7,655 nt of DNA from CAYOEJ01 sp964403015 (GCA_964403015.1 CAYOEJ010000059.1:1-7655); one strand, 5' to 3'. Positions 1-6,676 are shown, numbered from the stretch's first letter. Notes: generated from the sequence alone by a model not told the origin. Program-made: numbers and translations.

Positions 1-1326
1 CCACGGCATGGGAACACGGCATCCATCGCGCCCGGCCTCGATCCCGCGCGTGCGGAAGAAGGCGGGATCCTCGCGCACGGCGTCGGGTAGTGCCATGTGC
101 TCGGGCAGGCCAAGTTCCTCGCCCTGGTAGATGTAGGCCGAGCCCGGCAGCGCAGCCTGAAGGACGTGAGCCGCGATCGCGCGGTCGAAACCGAGCTGGA
201 CATCCGGCTGTTCGTCGTCGACTCGAATCCCGTTGGGACCCTTGCCGGTTTCACTCAACCCGAACCGGGAAACCGCGCGGACGACGTCGTGATTGGAGAG
301 CACCCACGTGGTCGGCGCGCCGACGGAGTCCATCGCAGCGAGCGATTCGCGGATGGTGGTGCGGTAGGCGTCGACGTCGAAGGGCGCGACGAGGAAGTCG
401 AAGTTGAACGCCTGGTGCATCTCATCGGAGCGCACGTACTTGGCCAAGTCCTCGATGTCATCCACCCACGCCTCGGCGACCATCGCGCGGTCCTCGCCGT
501 ACTCGTTGAGCACCTCGCGCCACTCGCGGAAGATGTCGTGCACTTCGGGGCGGTTCCACTGCGGGGGAGGCGGAATGTTCGCGGGGGCGTCGCCGCCGCC
601 GGAGACCATGTCGTAATGGAACTGCCAATCGGGAATCTCGGGGTCCTTGGCTAGGCCGTGCGCCACGTCAACGCGGAAGCCATCAACGCCGCGATCGAGC
701 CAGAAGCGCAAGATGTTGCGGAACTCCTCGTGGACCGTCGGGTGATCCCAGTTGAGGTCTGGCTGGGTGGAATCAAAGAGATGGAGATACCACTGCTGAT
801 CGTTCTCCCACGCCGAGCCCGGCGCATCGGGGCGGTCGCACACGCGCGTCCAGGCCGCGCCGCCGAAGATGGACAGCCAGTCGTTAGGCGGTGTGGCGCC
901 ACCGTCCTTGCCGTCGCGGAACCAATAGAGGTCACGCTCGGGAGCGGCCGGATCGGCGAGGGCGCGTTGGAACCATTCGTGCTGGTCGGAGGTGTGGTTT
1001 GGGACGAGATCCACGATGATCTTCAGGCCGTGCTCGTGGGCTGCGGTGATGAGTTCTTCGGCGTCCTCATTCGTACCGAACATCGGGTCAACCTGCCGGT
1101 AGTTCGTGACGTCGTAGCCCGCGTCCTTTTGCGGGGACAGATAGAACGGGGAGAGCCACACGGCGTCAACGCCGAGATCACGCAGGTAGCCAAGCTTGGA
1201 GATGATGCCCTGCAGATCACCGATCGGGCCAGCTGACGAGGCAAACGAGCGCGGGTAGATCTGGTAAATCACCGCCTCTTTCCACCAGTGGCTGGGTTCA
1301 GTCTCGGCGTGGAGCAGTACCGTCAT
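1..1326 (-). CDS. aglA: GH13 alpha-glucosidase (partial, C-terminus beyond left edge)
   Basis: Cytoplasmic retaining glycosidase (no signal peptide) that would release glucose from the non-reducing end of imported malto- or isomalto-oligosaccharides. The 442 visible codons begin at ATG 1326, with an AAAGGA Shine-Dalgarno a few bases upstream, and start with the WWKEAVIYQIYPRSF segment typical of the family. All four GH13 signatures are present: DLVPNH (106-111), GFRVD with nucleophile Asp220, AEAW with acid/base Glu285, and SNHD with the transition-state Asp347. IYQGEELGLPE (around 399-409) is the usual late (beta/alpha)8-barrel segment. Members run to roughly 530-600 residues, so about the last quarter, including the C-terminal beta domain, is missing at the window edge. 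It follows malR on the same strand after 98 bp and is probably co-transcribed. Alternative names are oligo-1,6-glucosidase or trehalose-6-phosphate hydrolase; the maltose-transport context favours alpha-glucosidase. The family is secure, the exact linkage preference is not. Confidence 0.93.
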   Translation of the reverse strand, partial: MTVLLHAETEPSHWWKEAVIYQIYPRSFASSAGPIGDLQGIISKLGYLRDLGVDAVWLSPFYLSPQKDAGYDVTNYRQVDPMFGTNEDAEELITAAHEHGLKIIVDLVPNHTSDQHEWFQRALADPAAPERDLYWFRDGKDGGATPPNDWLSIFGGAAWTRVCDRPDAPGSAWENDQQWYLHLFDSTQPDLNWDHPTVHEEFRNILRFWLDRGVDGFRVDVAHGLAKDPEIPDWQFHYDMVSGGGDAPANIPPPPQWNRPEVHDIFREWREVLNEYGEDRAMVAEAWVDDIEDLAKYVRSDEMHQAFNFDFLVAPFDVDAYRTTIRESLAAMDSVGAPTTWVLSNHDVVRAVSRFGLSETGKGPNGIRVDDEQPDVQLGFDRAIAAHVLQAALPGSAYIYQGEELGLPEHMALPDAVREDPAFFRTRGIEAGRDGCRVPMPW

Positions 1327-1350
1327 TGTGTCCTTTTCTTGGTCGTCGTC

Positions 1351-1410
1351 GTGTTCGGTGGGCGGTTAGTTAGGTGCGTAGTGTTCGGTGGGCGGTTAGT
1401 TAGGTGCGTA
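1351..1410. repeat. Perfect 30-bp tandem duplication (two copies)
   Basis: Positions 1351-1380 and 1381-1410 are identical, base for base. Each unit begins GTGTTCGGTGGGCGG and ends TTAGTTAGGTGCGTA on the plus strand. There is no third copy on either side. The pair fills most of the 98-bp gap between the malR stop and the alpha-glucosidase start, so it lies in the probable leader or intercistronic RNA of the glucosidase gene. Thirty bp is close to three helical turns, which would place any protein site it carries on the same face twice. No LacI-type palindrome is visible in the unit. The function is unknown; a recent slippage duplication is the simplest explanation. Confidence 0.95.
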
Positions 1411-1424
1411 CACGTGCGACGCCG

Positions 1425-2435
1425 TCAGGTGCGCCTGACCGCCGTCGACTCGCGAACGATGAGCTCGGGCTCGAAACGCATCTTGCCAACGTGGGCGGGC
1501 GCTCCCTGAATCATCGCAAATAGTGCGGCCACCGCGGCTTCGGACATATTCTTGACCGGCTGGCGCAAGGTGGTTAGCGGCGGATCCGCGAAGCGCGTGA
1601 CAGGCGAATCGTCGAAGCCGACCACCGAGACGTCGTGGGGAACAGACAGCCCGGCCGCCTTGCAATGCCGGATCACGCCGAAGGCCATGATATCCGAGCC
1701 GCAGATGATCGCCGTACAGCCAGACGTGATGAGCTGCGCCGCGGCCGACTGGCCACCGTTGACGGTGTACAGAGTGTGGACGACGCGGGGCTTCTCGTTC
1801 GGCAGGATCTGCCGCATCGTCTCGATGTAGGCCTCGGTCTTGTCACGTGATGGAATGAAGCGCAGGGGACCGGAGGCGAAACCAATCTGGCGATGGCCGA
1901 GCGCGGCAAGATGGCGGATGGCTTGGCGGATTGCCGACGTGTCGTCCGTCGAGAAATCGGGATTCGACAGGGCCGGGTGGGCGCCGTTGATCGTGACGAA
2001 CGGGATGTTACGTGCGGAGATGCGTTCGTAGCGTTCGATATTTGCCGTGGAATCCGCGTGCAGGCCGGATGCGAAGATGAAACCTGCGACCTGATGGTTG
2101 AGCATCGCGTCAACGTACGCGTCCTCGGTGACGCCGCCTGCCATCTGCGTGCCGAGCAGGGGAGTGTATCCCTGGAGCGTCATTGCCGAGGCGATCGCCT
2201 CGGTGAGATACGGGAAAATGGGGTTGGTCAACTCGGGGACGATCAGGCCGATGAGGCCGCCGTTGCGCTCGCGAAGACGCTCGGGGCGCTCGTAGCCGAG
2301 GAGATCGAGTGCGGCGATGACAGCCTGACGCGTTTCGGGTGCGACAGAATCTTTGCCATTGAGTACGCGCGAGACAGTCGCCGTAGAGACTCCGGCCTGA
2401 GCGGCGATGTCTGAGAGTCGAATTTGTCGAGCCAT
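1425..2435 (-). CDS. malR: LacI-family maltose regulon repressor MalR
   Basis: DNA-binding repressor of 336 residues, the normal LacI-family length. The N-terminal helix-turn-helix is LSDIAAQAGVSTATVSRVL (7-25), followed by RQAVIAALDLLGYERPERL (36-54), covering the third helix and the hinge-helix region. The periplasmic-binding-protein-like effector domain starts near GLIGLIVPELTNPIFP (60-75) and includes ICGSDIMAFGVIR (244-256) and VSVVGFDDSPVTRFADPPLT (269-288). The run from LGYERP through NPIFP to GFDDSP recalls Streptomyces MalR/Reg1, which represses malEFG and amylase genes. I chose the ATG at 2435 because GGAGGAG lies at the right distance and the HTH begins right after it; the open frame continues upstream without LacI character. 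It is divergent from malE and followed by the alpha-glucosidase gene. It probably represses both directions, with a maltodextrin or sugar phosphate as inducer (inferred). The LacI family is certain; the MalR assignment is strong from similarity plus context. Confidence 0.93.
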   Translation of the reverse strand: MARQIRLSDIAAQAGVSTATVSRVLNGKDSVAPETRQAVIAALDLLGYERPERLRERNGGLIGLIVPELTNPIFPYLTEAIASAMTLQGYTPLLGTQMAGGVTEDAYVDAMLNHQVAGFIFASGLHADSTANIERYERISARNIPFVTINGAHPALSNPDFSTDDTSAIRQAIRHLAALGHRQIGFASGPLRFIPSRDKTEAYIETMRQILPNEKPRVVHTLYTVNGGQSAAAQLITSGCTAIICGSDIMAFGVIRHCKAAGLSVPHDVSVVGFDDSPVTRFADPPLTTLRQPVKNMSEAAVAALFAMIQGAPAHVGKMRFEPELIVRESTAVRRT

Positions 2436-2449
2436 GGATCTCCTCCATG
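2433..2449 (-). promoter_or_regulatory. Hairpin enclosing the malR Shine-Dalgarno and start codon
   Basis: On the malR mRNA strand, CAUGGA (2449-2444) can pair with UCCAUG (2438-2433), a perfect 6-bp stem around the 5-nt loop GGAGA (2443-2439), with one further U-G pair possible at the base. The stem contains the malR AUG and the loop and left arm contain the GGAGGAGA ribosome-binding site. Pairing would therefore compete with translation initiation. The stem is short, so any effect would be modest; it may be a by-product of a strong Shine-Dalgarno sequence. Confidence 0.4.
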
Positions 2450-2514
2450 AATATAGGTCGTCATTGGCCTTTCTAAATCTTAAATGATTTACACCGGAAT
2501 GTCGCCAAATTTGC

Positions 2515-2542
2515 ATAACAGTGCGGGGCTCGTGCACGGCAA
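2515..2542 (-). promoter_or_regulatory. Possible malR promoter
   Basis: Reading leftward, TTGCCG (2542-2537) and TGTTAT (2520-2515) are separated by 16 bp, resembling a sigma-70 type promoter with weak hexamers. It would give a leader of about 70-75 nt before the malR start at 2435. Other weak boxes (TAAATC, TAAGAT) lie nearer the gene without a well-spaced -35 partner, so this call is tentative. Confidence 0.3.
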
Positions 2543-2585
2543 TGATGGGTTCGTACCGGTAAATCGCGAAATGCCACCTCACGAT

Positions 2586-2595
2586 TCTTGCAAGA
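2586..2595. promoter_or_regulatory. Candidate MalR operator (TCTTGCAAGA palindrome)
   Basis: TCTTGCAAGA is a perfect 10-bp inverted repeat with the central TTGCAA core seen in many LacI-family operators. CTTGCAG/CTTGCAAG-like elements are also known from actinomycete amylase and mal promoters controlled by MalR/Reg1. It sits 13 bp upstream of the malE -35 box and between the two divergent promoters, so one site could serve both. It is the most operator-like element in the divergent region; the shorter palindromes CGTGCACG (2531-2538) and TACCGGTA (2554-2561) are weaker candidates. Binding by MalR is inferred. Confidence 0.5.
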
Positions 2596-2608
2596 TGCGT
2601 GTAAGCCA

Positions 2609-2636
2609 TTGCATAGCATTGCCGAAACCATATAAT
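2609..2636 (+). promoter_or_regulatory. Promoter of malEFG
   Basis: A perfect TATAAT -10 box at 2631-2636 is preceded after 16 bp by TTGCAT (2609-2614) as the -35 box. Transcription would start near 2643, giving an untranslated leader of about 85 nt before the malE ATG at 2728. Two CATTGC hexamers (2607-2612 and 2617-2622) overlap the -35 box and the spacer exactly 10 bp apart, a possible direct-repeat protein site. The -10 box is convincing, the -35 only moderate. Confidence 0.65.
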
Positions 2637-2727
2637 CGAAACTACGCGACCCCGCATGAGCATTGAAGCTTTATGAGATCTGAATTCTCGTGCGTGCCGC
2701 AATTTCTGAAAACACAGAGGAGAGAAA

Positions 2728-3996
2728 ATGCGACGGAGCATTGCGCTTATTGCATCGGCAGGTCTGGCACTTACGCTGGCAGCCTGCTCGGATGAGGGCA
2801 CCGAGACCACCTCGGACGAAACCACCGCTGAGCAGACCGATGAAGGAACTACTGAGGATACCGGCGACGCACCTGCTGGCGGCGGCAACCTCGTGATCTG
2901 GACTGACGCGAACCGCGAGCCAGCCTTCCAGATTGCAGCAGACAACTACGAGGCCGACACCGGTAATACTGTCGAGCTCGTCGTCAAGGAAAACGACCAG
3001 ATACGTTCTGAGTTTGGTTCGCAGGCTGGCGCCGGAGAGGGCCCAGACATCGTCTTCGGCGCTCACGACTGGCTTGGCGAGTTCGTCACCAACGGCCTTG
3101 TTGCGCCGGTTGAGCTTGGCGACCGCGCGGGCGACTTCAACGAGCTTTCAATCAACGCCTTCACCTACGAGGGAACCACGTACGGCGTTCCTTACGCAGT
3201 TGAGAACCTTGCAATCTTCCGCAACGCCGACCTCGTTGATGAGACCCCGGCAACCTTCGACGAGATGATCGCGATGGGCGAGACCGCAGGTGTTGAGTAC
3301 CCGTTCATCATGCAGATTGGTGCAGATGGCGATCCGTACACGATGTTCCCGTTCGAGGCATCGTTCTCGGGCCCGGTCTTCGAGCTCGATGACGAGAACA
3401 ACTACACCGCCAACCTCAACCTCGGTGGCGAAGAGGGTCTCGCGTTCGCGCAGTGGCTCTCCGACAACGGCGAGGCAGGCACCGGTGTTCTTGACACCAA
3501 CGTCTCCTACGACATCGCAGTTGACGCATTCAAGAACGGCCAGTCCCCCTACATCCTGGGTGGCCCGTGGATGATTGGCGACTTCGAGGGCATGAACATT
3601 GCTGTTGACCCGATCCCGACCACCGGTGACAACCCGGCATCGCCGTTCCTTGGCGTTCAGGGCGGATTCATCAACGCTGGTTCGGCTCACCAGCTCCTCG
3701 CAACCGACTTCCTCGTGAACTACGTCGGTTCCGAAGAGGTCCAGGACGAGCTGTACAACATCGGTCAGCGTCTTCCGGCTCTGACGGCGTCGGCTGAAAC
3801 GGCCGAGCAGGATCCGCTCATGGCTGGCTTCGCCGCTGCTGGCGAAGATGCACTCCCGATGCCGGCGCTCCCCGAGATGGGTGCTGTCTGGGGCTTCTGG
3901 GGCAAGACCGAAGCACAGATCATCGCAGGCGATGCCGATCCGGCAGGCGTCTGGGAGAAGATGATCTCGGACATCGAAACCGAGATGGGTAACTAA
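2728..3996 (+). CDS. malE: Maltose/maltodextrin ABC transporter substrate-binding lipoprotein MalE
   Basis: Extracellular solute-binding protein of family 1 (422 residues) that captures maltose or maltodextrins and delivers them to MalF/MalG. The N-terminus MRRSIALIASAGLALTLAAC is a lipoprotein signal with lipobox LAAC, so Cys20 should be lipidated and membrane-anchored. An acidic, Thr-rich linker (21-50) then leads to the binding domain at NLVIWTDANREPAF (54-67). MalE-like segments follow: GPDIVFGAHDWLGEF (105-119), YGVPYAVENLAIF (152-164), PYILGGPWMIGDFEGMNIAV (274-293) and FLGVQGGFINAGS (307-319), each matching its counterpart in enterobacterial MalE. The start is fixed by AGAGGAGAG 4-12 bases upstream. 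It is first in the malEFG operon, under a strong promoter and next to a candidate MalR operator, with a large hairpin downstream that could keep its mRNA more abundant than malFG. The exact ligand (maltose, longer dextrins, isomaltose) cannot be read from the sequence. Confidence 0.94.
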   Translation: MRRSIALIASAGLALTLAACSDEGTETTSDETTAEQTDEGTTEDTGDAPAGGGNLVIWTDANREPAFQIAADNYEADTGNTVELVVKENDQIRSEFGSQAGAGEGPDIVFGAHDWLGEFVTNGLVAPVELGDRAGDFNELSINAFTYEGTTYGVPYAVENLAIFRNADLVDETPATFDEMIAMGETAGVEYPFIMQIGADGDPYTMFPFEASFSGPVFELDDENNYTANLNLGGEEGLAFAQWLSDNGEAGTGVLDTNVSYDIAVDAFKNGQSPYILGGPWMIGDFEGMNIAVDPIPTTGDNPASPFLGVQGGFINAGSAHQLLATDFLVNYVGSEEVQDELYNIGQRLPALTASAETAEQDPLMAGFAAAGEDALPMPALPEMGAVWGFWGKTEAQIIAGDADPAGVWEKMISDIETEMGN

Positions 3997-4009
3997 ACCA
4001 TTGAGTAGC

Positions 4010-4051
4010 GTATGAGTGCCGGCCGGTCTTTTCACCGGCCGGCACTCATAC
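4010..4051 (+). promoter_or_regulatory. Long perfect hairpin between malE and malF
   Basis: GTATGAGTGCCGGCCGGT (4010-4027) and its exact complement ACCGGCCGGCACTCATAC (4034-4051) form an 18-bp perfect stem around the 6-nt loop CTTTTC. It lies 13 nt after the malE stop and about 20 nt before the malF ribosome-binding site. The sequence after it (AATAACAGCAGC) has no T-run, so it is not a standard intrinsic terminator. By analogy with the malE-malF intergenic repeats of enterobacteria, the likely role is to block 3' exonuclease and stabilise malE mRNA, possibly with partial termination. This would give more binding protein than permease. The hairpin is certain; its role is inferred. Confidence 0.85.
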
Positions 4052-4083
4052 AATAACAGCAGCACACAACTTGAGGAGGAACC

Positions 4084-5700
4084 ATGTCGTCGATGACGGT
4101 TCAGTCCGAGGGGAGTAAGAAAAGGCAACGGCGCCGCCAAGAGAATCGCAAGAAGGATTCCCACGCGACGAGCTGGAGACCAGGCTTCGTTGTCAAACTC
4201 ATTCTCATGGCATTGGTGAATGCCCTCGGAATCTATATTATCTTCACCGCGTTCGGCCAGGGTTCTTGGCTACTCGGCGGCCTCATGGTCGCTCTATTAC
4301 TTTTCATTGACTGGGTGTACTTCTCCAAGCGCACGCTCGCGCTGAAGTACCTGACGCCGGGACTCGTGTTCCTGCTGGTCTTCCAGTTGTTCACAATCGT
4401 GTACACGGGCTACATTGCCTTCACGAATTTCGGCCACCAGCACACGCTGGATAAGCCGAAGGCCATCAACGCCCTTCTTCTCCAGAACAACTTTAAGCGA
4501 GTCGAGGGTTCGCCCCAGTACCCGCTCATGCTCGTCCAGAAGGACGGCGAACTTGGCTTTGCCGTGATCGCCGACGACGAGCTGCAGGTTGGCACTGCCG
4601 AGCAGCCGCTTGAGCCCGCCGACGGGGAGGTCACAGACGGCCGCATCGTTTCTGTTGACGGCTGGGATTCGCTCACGGGAGCGGATATTACGGCTCGCCA
4701 GCAGGAGATCATCCAGCTACGAGTACCGCTCACAGACGATCCAGAGGACGGCTCGATCGGCACCCAAACGGGTACGACGGCATTCCAGTTCATGTCCTCG
4801 CTCACGTACGACGACGAGCGCGACGCCATGATCAATAACGATACTGGCGACATCTACTATGCCAACGACGAGACCGGCTTCTTTGAAACGGAAGAGGGCA
4901 CAAATCTCGGAGTTGGCTGGCGCGTGAACGTCGGCTTCGACAACTTCGTGCAGGGCTTCTCCGATTCGCGCTATGCGCAGCCGTTCTTCAGCGTGCTGAT
5001 CTGGAACGTCATCTTCGCCGCGATGTCGGTGCTGACGACGTTCATCCTCGGTATGGTCTTCGCGATCGTGATGAACGACGAGCGCATGAAGGGCCGCCGG
5101 ATCTACCGAACAATCATGCTGTTGCCATACGCGTTCCCGTCATTCATGACGGCCTTCCTGTTCGCAGGTCTGATGAACGCGAGATACGGCTTCTTCAACG
5201 AAATGTTAGGGACAGCGATTCCGTGGCTCACAGATCCCACGATGGCGAAGGTCTCCGTGATCTTGGTGAACCTGTGGATGGGCTTCCCCTACATGTTCCT
5301 CATCGTCACGGGCGCACTGCAGTCCATTCCTGGTGACATCGTAGAAGCGGCGAAGATCGACGGTGCGTCCACCTTCCAGGTGTGGCGAAACGTCACGTTG
5401 CCGCAGCTCATGATTTCCCTGACGCCGCTGCTGATTTCGTCCTTCGCGTTCAACTTCAACAACTTCAACCTGATTTACATGTTGAACAGAGGTGGGCCGT
5501 CAATGGCGGACGCCTCGGTGCCAGTTGGACACACGGACATCCTGATTTCGATGGTCTACAAGATCGCTGGCCTGACTGGCGAGGCGCTACCGAACTACGG
5601 TCTCGCCGCCGCCATGTCGCTGGTCATCTTCCTCATCGTGGGCAGCGTCTCGCTGTACTCGTTCAGGAAGTCGAACGCGTTTGAAGGGTTGGGATCATGA
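4084..5700 (+). CDS. malF: Maltose/maltodextrin ABC transporter permease MalF
   Basis: Membrane permease subunit (538 residues) that pairs with MalG to form the translocation path. A very basic cytoplasmic N-terminus (KKRQRRRQENRKK, 12-24) precedes about eight hydrophobic segments, near 36-57, 61-80, 90-113, 302-330, 340-364, 388-412, 441-463 and 507-527. Between the third and fourth is a soluble loop of about 185 residues (roughly 115-299), equivalent to the P2 loop that contacts MalE in enterobacterial MalF. The EAA loop that docks on the ATPase is EAAKIDGASTFQVWRNVTLP (421-440), with the conserved Glu-Ala-Ala, Gly427 and terminal Leu-Pro. The length matches the E. coli protein (514) more closely than the short (about 300-residue) MalF-like permeases. 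The ATG at 4084 follows GAGGAGGA by 3 nt. It overlaps malG by 4 bp. No ATP-binding subunit follows in the operon. Confidence 0.95.
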   Translation: MSSMTVQSEGSKKRQRRRQENRKKDSHATSWRPGFVVKLILMALVNALGIYIIFTAFGQGSWLLGGLMVALLLFIDWVYFSKRTLALKYLTPGLVFLLVFQLFTIVYTGYIAFTNFGHQHTLDKPKAINALLLQNNFKRVEGSPQYPLMLVQKDGELGFAVIADDELQVGTAEQPLEPADGEVTDGRIVSVDGWDSLTGADITARQQEIIQLRVPLTDDPEDGSIGTQTGTTAFQFMSSLTYDDERDAMINNDTGDIYYANDETGFFETEEGTNLGVGWRVNVGFDNFVQGFSDSRYAQPFFSVLIWNVIFAAMSVLTTFILGMVFAIVMNDERMKGRRIYRTIMLLPYAFPSFMTAFLFAGLMNARYGFFNEMLGTAIPWLTDPTMAKVSVILVNLWMGFPYMFLIVTGALQSIPGDIVEAAKIDGASTFQVWRNVTLPQLMISLTPLLISSFAFNFNNFNLIYMLNRGGPSMADASVPVGHTDILISMVYKIAGLTGEALPNYGLAAAMSLVIFLIVGSVSLYSFRKSNAFEGLGS

Positions 5701-6650
5701 CACAGAAGCAAGTCGATGCAAACGTCAGCGTGGACCACACGGGCGTCATGGACGCAGGCGGAGTGGACGCTGGTCAGCTCAAGGTTCGCGAGAACAAGAT
5801 GCCCTTTGGCCGCTGGTTCCGCGAGCTCGGGTTCCGGCACGTCGTCGGCGTCATCGCCGTCGTCTATGCAGCGTTCCCGATCGTCTACATCCTTTCGGCC
5901 GCGTTGAATCCCAACATCTCCACCACCCTGACCGGTGCAAACGAGATGTTCTCGGACGTCTCGGTGCAAAACTTCACCGAGCTGAACGACACGATGTTCT
6001 GGACGTGGCTGAAGAATACGCTGATCATCGGCGTCGTCACCGCGATCGGAACCGTTCTCATGGGCGCCGCTGCGGCATTCGCGTTCTCGCGTTACCGCTT
6101 CCAGGGCCGCAAGGTCACGCTCATGTCCCTCATGGTCATCCAGATGTTCCCGCAGCTGCTGACCTTCGTTGCAATCTTCCTCCTCCTGACCACGCTCGGT
6201 GACGTCATCCCGTGGCTCGGTATCGATTCGAAGATTGCTCTTATCAGCGTGTACTTGGGAGGCGCACTCGGTGCGAATACCTTCCTGATGTACGGCTTCT
6301 TCAACTCAATCCCGATCGAGTTGGATGAGGCAGCAAAGATTGATGGCGCGAGCCACGCCCAGGTCTACTGGGGAATCATCATGCCACTGGTTATCCCGAT
6401 TCTCGCAGTCGTTGGACTCCTGTCCTTCATTTCGGCATTCAACGACTTCATCCTGTCGAGGACTATCCTGACCAGCCAGCAGAACTGGACGCTGGCGGTT
6501 GGCATGAACCTCTGGGTTGGTGGAAACGAGAAGCAGTGGGACTGGTTCGCTGCCGGATCTGTGATCTCGGCGCTGCCGATTCTGTTGCTGTTCCTCTTCC
6601 TGCAGAAGTACATCGTCTCCGGTCTCACCGGAGGTGCTGTCAAGGGCTAA
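5697..6650 (+). CDS. malG: Maltose/maltodextrin ABC transporter permease MalG
   Basis: Second permease subunit (317 residues), partner of MalF in the inner core of the transporter. After a polar N-terminus of about 45 residues come six hydrophobic segments, near 47-69, 105-130, 140-165, 178-202, 229-250 and 284-305. The EAA loop EAAKIDGASHAQVYWGIIMP (211-230) is the docking site for the ATPase. FNDFILSRTIL (248-258) and the ending YIVSGLTGGAVKG are typical of MalG, whose C-terminal tail can reach into the ATPase dimer. Its ATG overlaps the malF stop (ATGA) and its own ribosome-binding site (AGGGTTGGGA) is weak, so translational coupling to malF is likely. A strong terminator follows 26 bp after the stop, so this is the last gene of the operon and no malK is present. 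Confidence 0.95.
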   Translation: MTQKQVDANVSVDHTGVMDAGGVDAGQLKVRENKMPFGRWFRELGFRHVVGVIAVVYAAFPIVYILSAALNPNISTTLTGANEMFSDVSVQNFTELNDTMFWTWLKNTLIIGVVTAIGTVLMGAAAAFAFSRYRFQGRKVTLMSLMVIQMFPQLLTFVAIFLLLTTLGDVIPWLGIDSKIALISVYLGGALGANTFLMYGFFNSIPIELDEAAKIDGASHAQVYWGIIMPLVIPILAVVGLLSFISAFNDFILSRTILTSQQNWTLAVGMNLWVGGNEKQWDWFAAGSVISALPILLLFLFLQKYIVSGLTGGAVKG

Positions 6651-6676
6651 GGTTCGATCTTTCCTCGCCCTAGCCC

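Noticed and set aside
97..1236. Two long plus-strand open frames opposite the alpha-glucosidase gene
   Set aside because: The minus strand carries an unbroken GH13 protein with all catalytic motifs; the plus-strand products are low-complexity antisense shadows.
1424..1439. Small hairpin (GTCAGG-TGCG-CCTGAC) over the malR stop codon as a terminator
   Set aside because: Only a 6-bp stem, partly inside the coding sequence, with no T-run in the malR direction; read-through into the glucosidase gene seems more likely.
2656..2676. Six-codon upstream ORF (MSIEAL) in the malE leader
   Set aside because: No ribosome-binding site precedes it and the peptide has no attenuator-like codon pattern; short ORFs of this size are expected by chance.
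2666..2687. HindIII, BglII and EcoRI sites clustered in the malE leader, like a cloning polylinker
   Set aside because: Only three sites, and the flanks run smoothly from the TATAAT promoter to the malE ribosome-binding site; a chance cluster in AT-richer intergenic DNA is more likely than vector sequence.
2436..2945. Open frame upstream of malR that would extend the repressor to 506 residues
   Set aside because: The extra N-terminal part resembles no LacI protein, runs antisense through malE and its promoter, and a strong ribosome-binding site and the HTH start both fix the ATG at 2435.
3148..4164. 338-codon open frame antisense to malE
   Set aside because: It is a shadow of the GC-rich malE codon pattern, crosses the malE-malF hairpin, lacks a ribosome-binding site and shows no recognisable domain.
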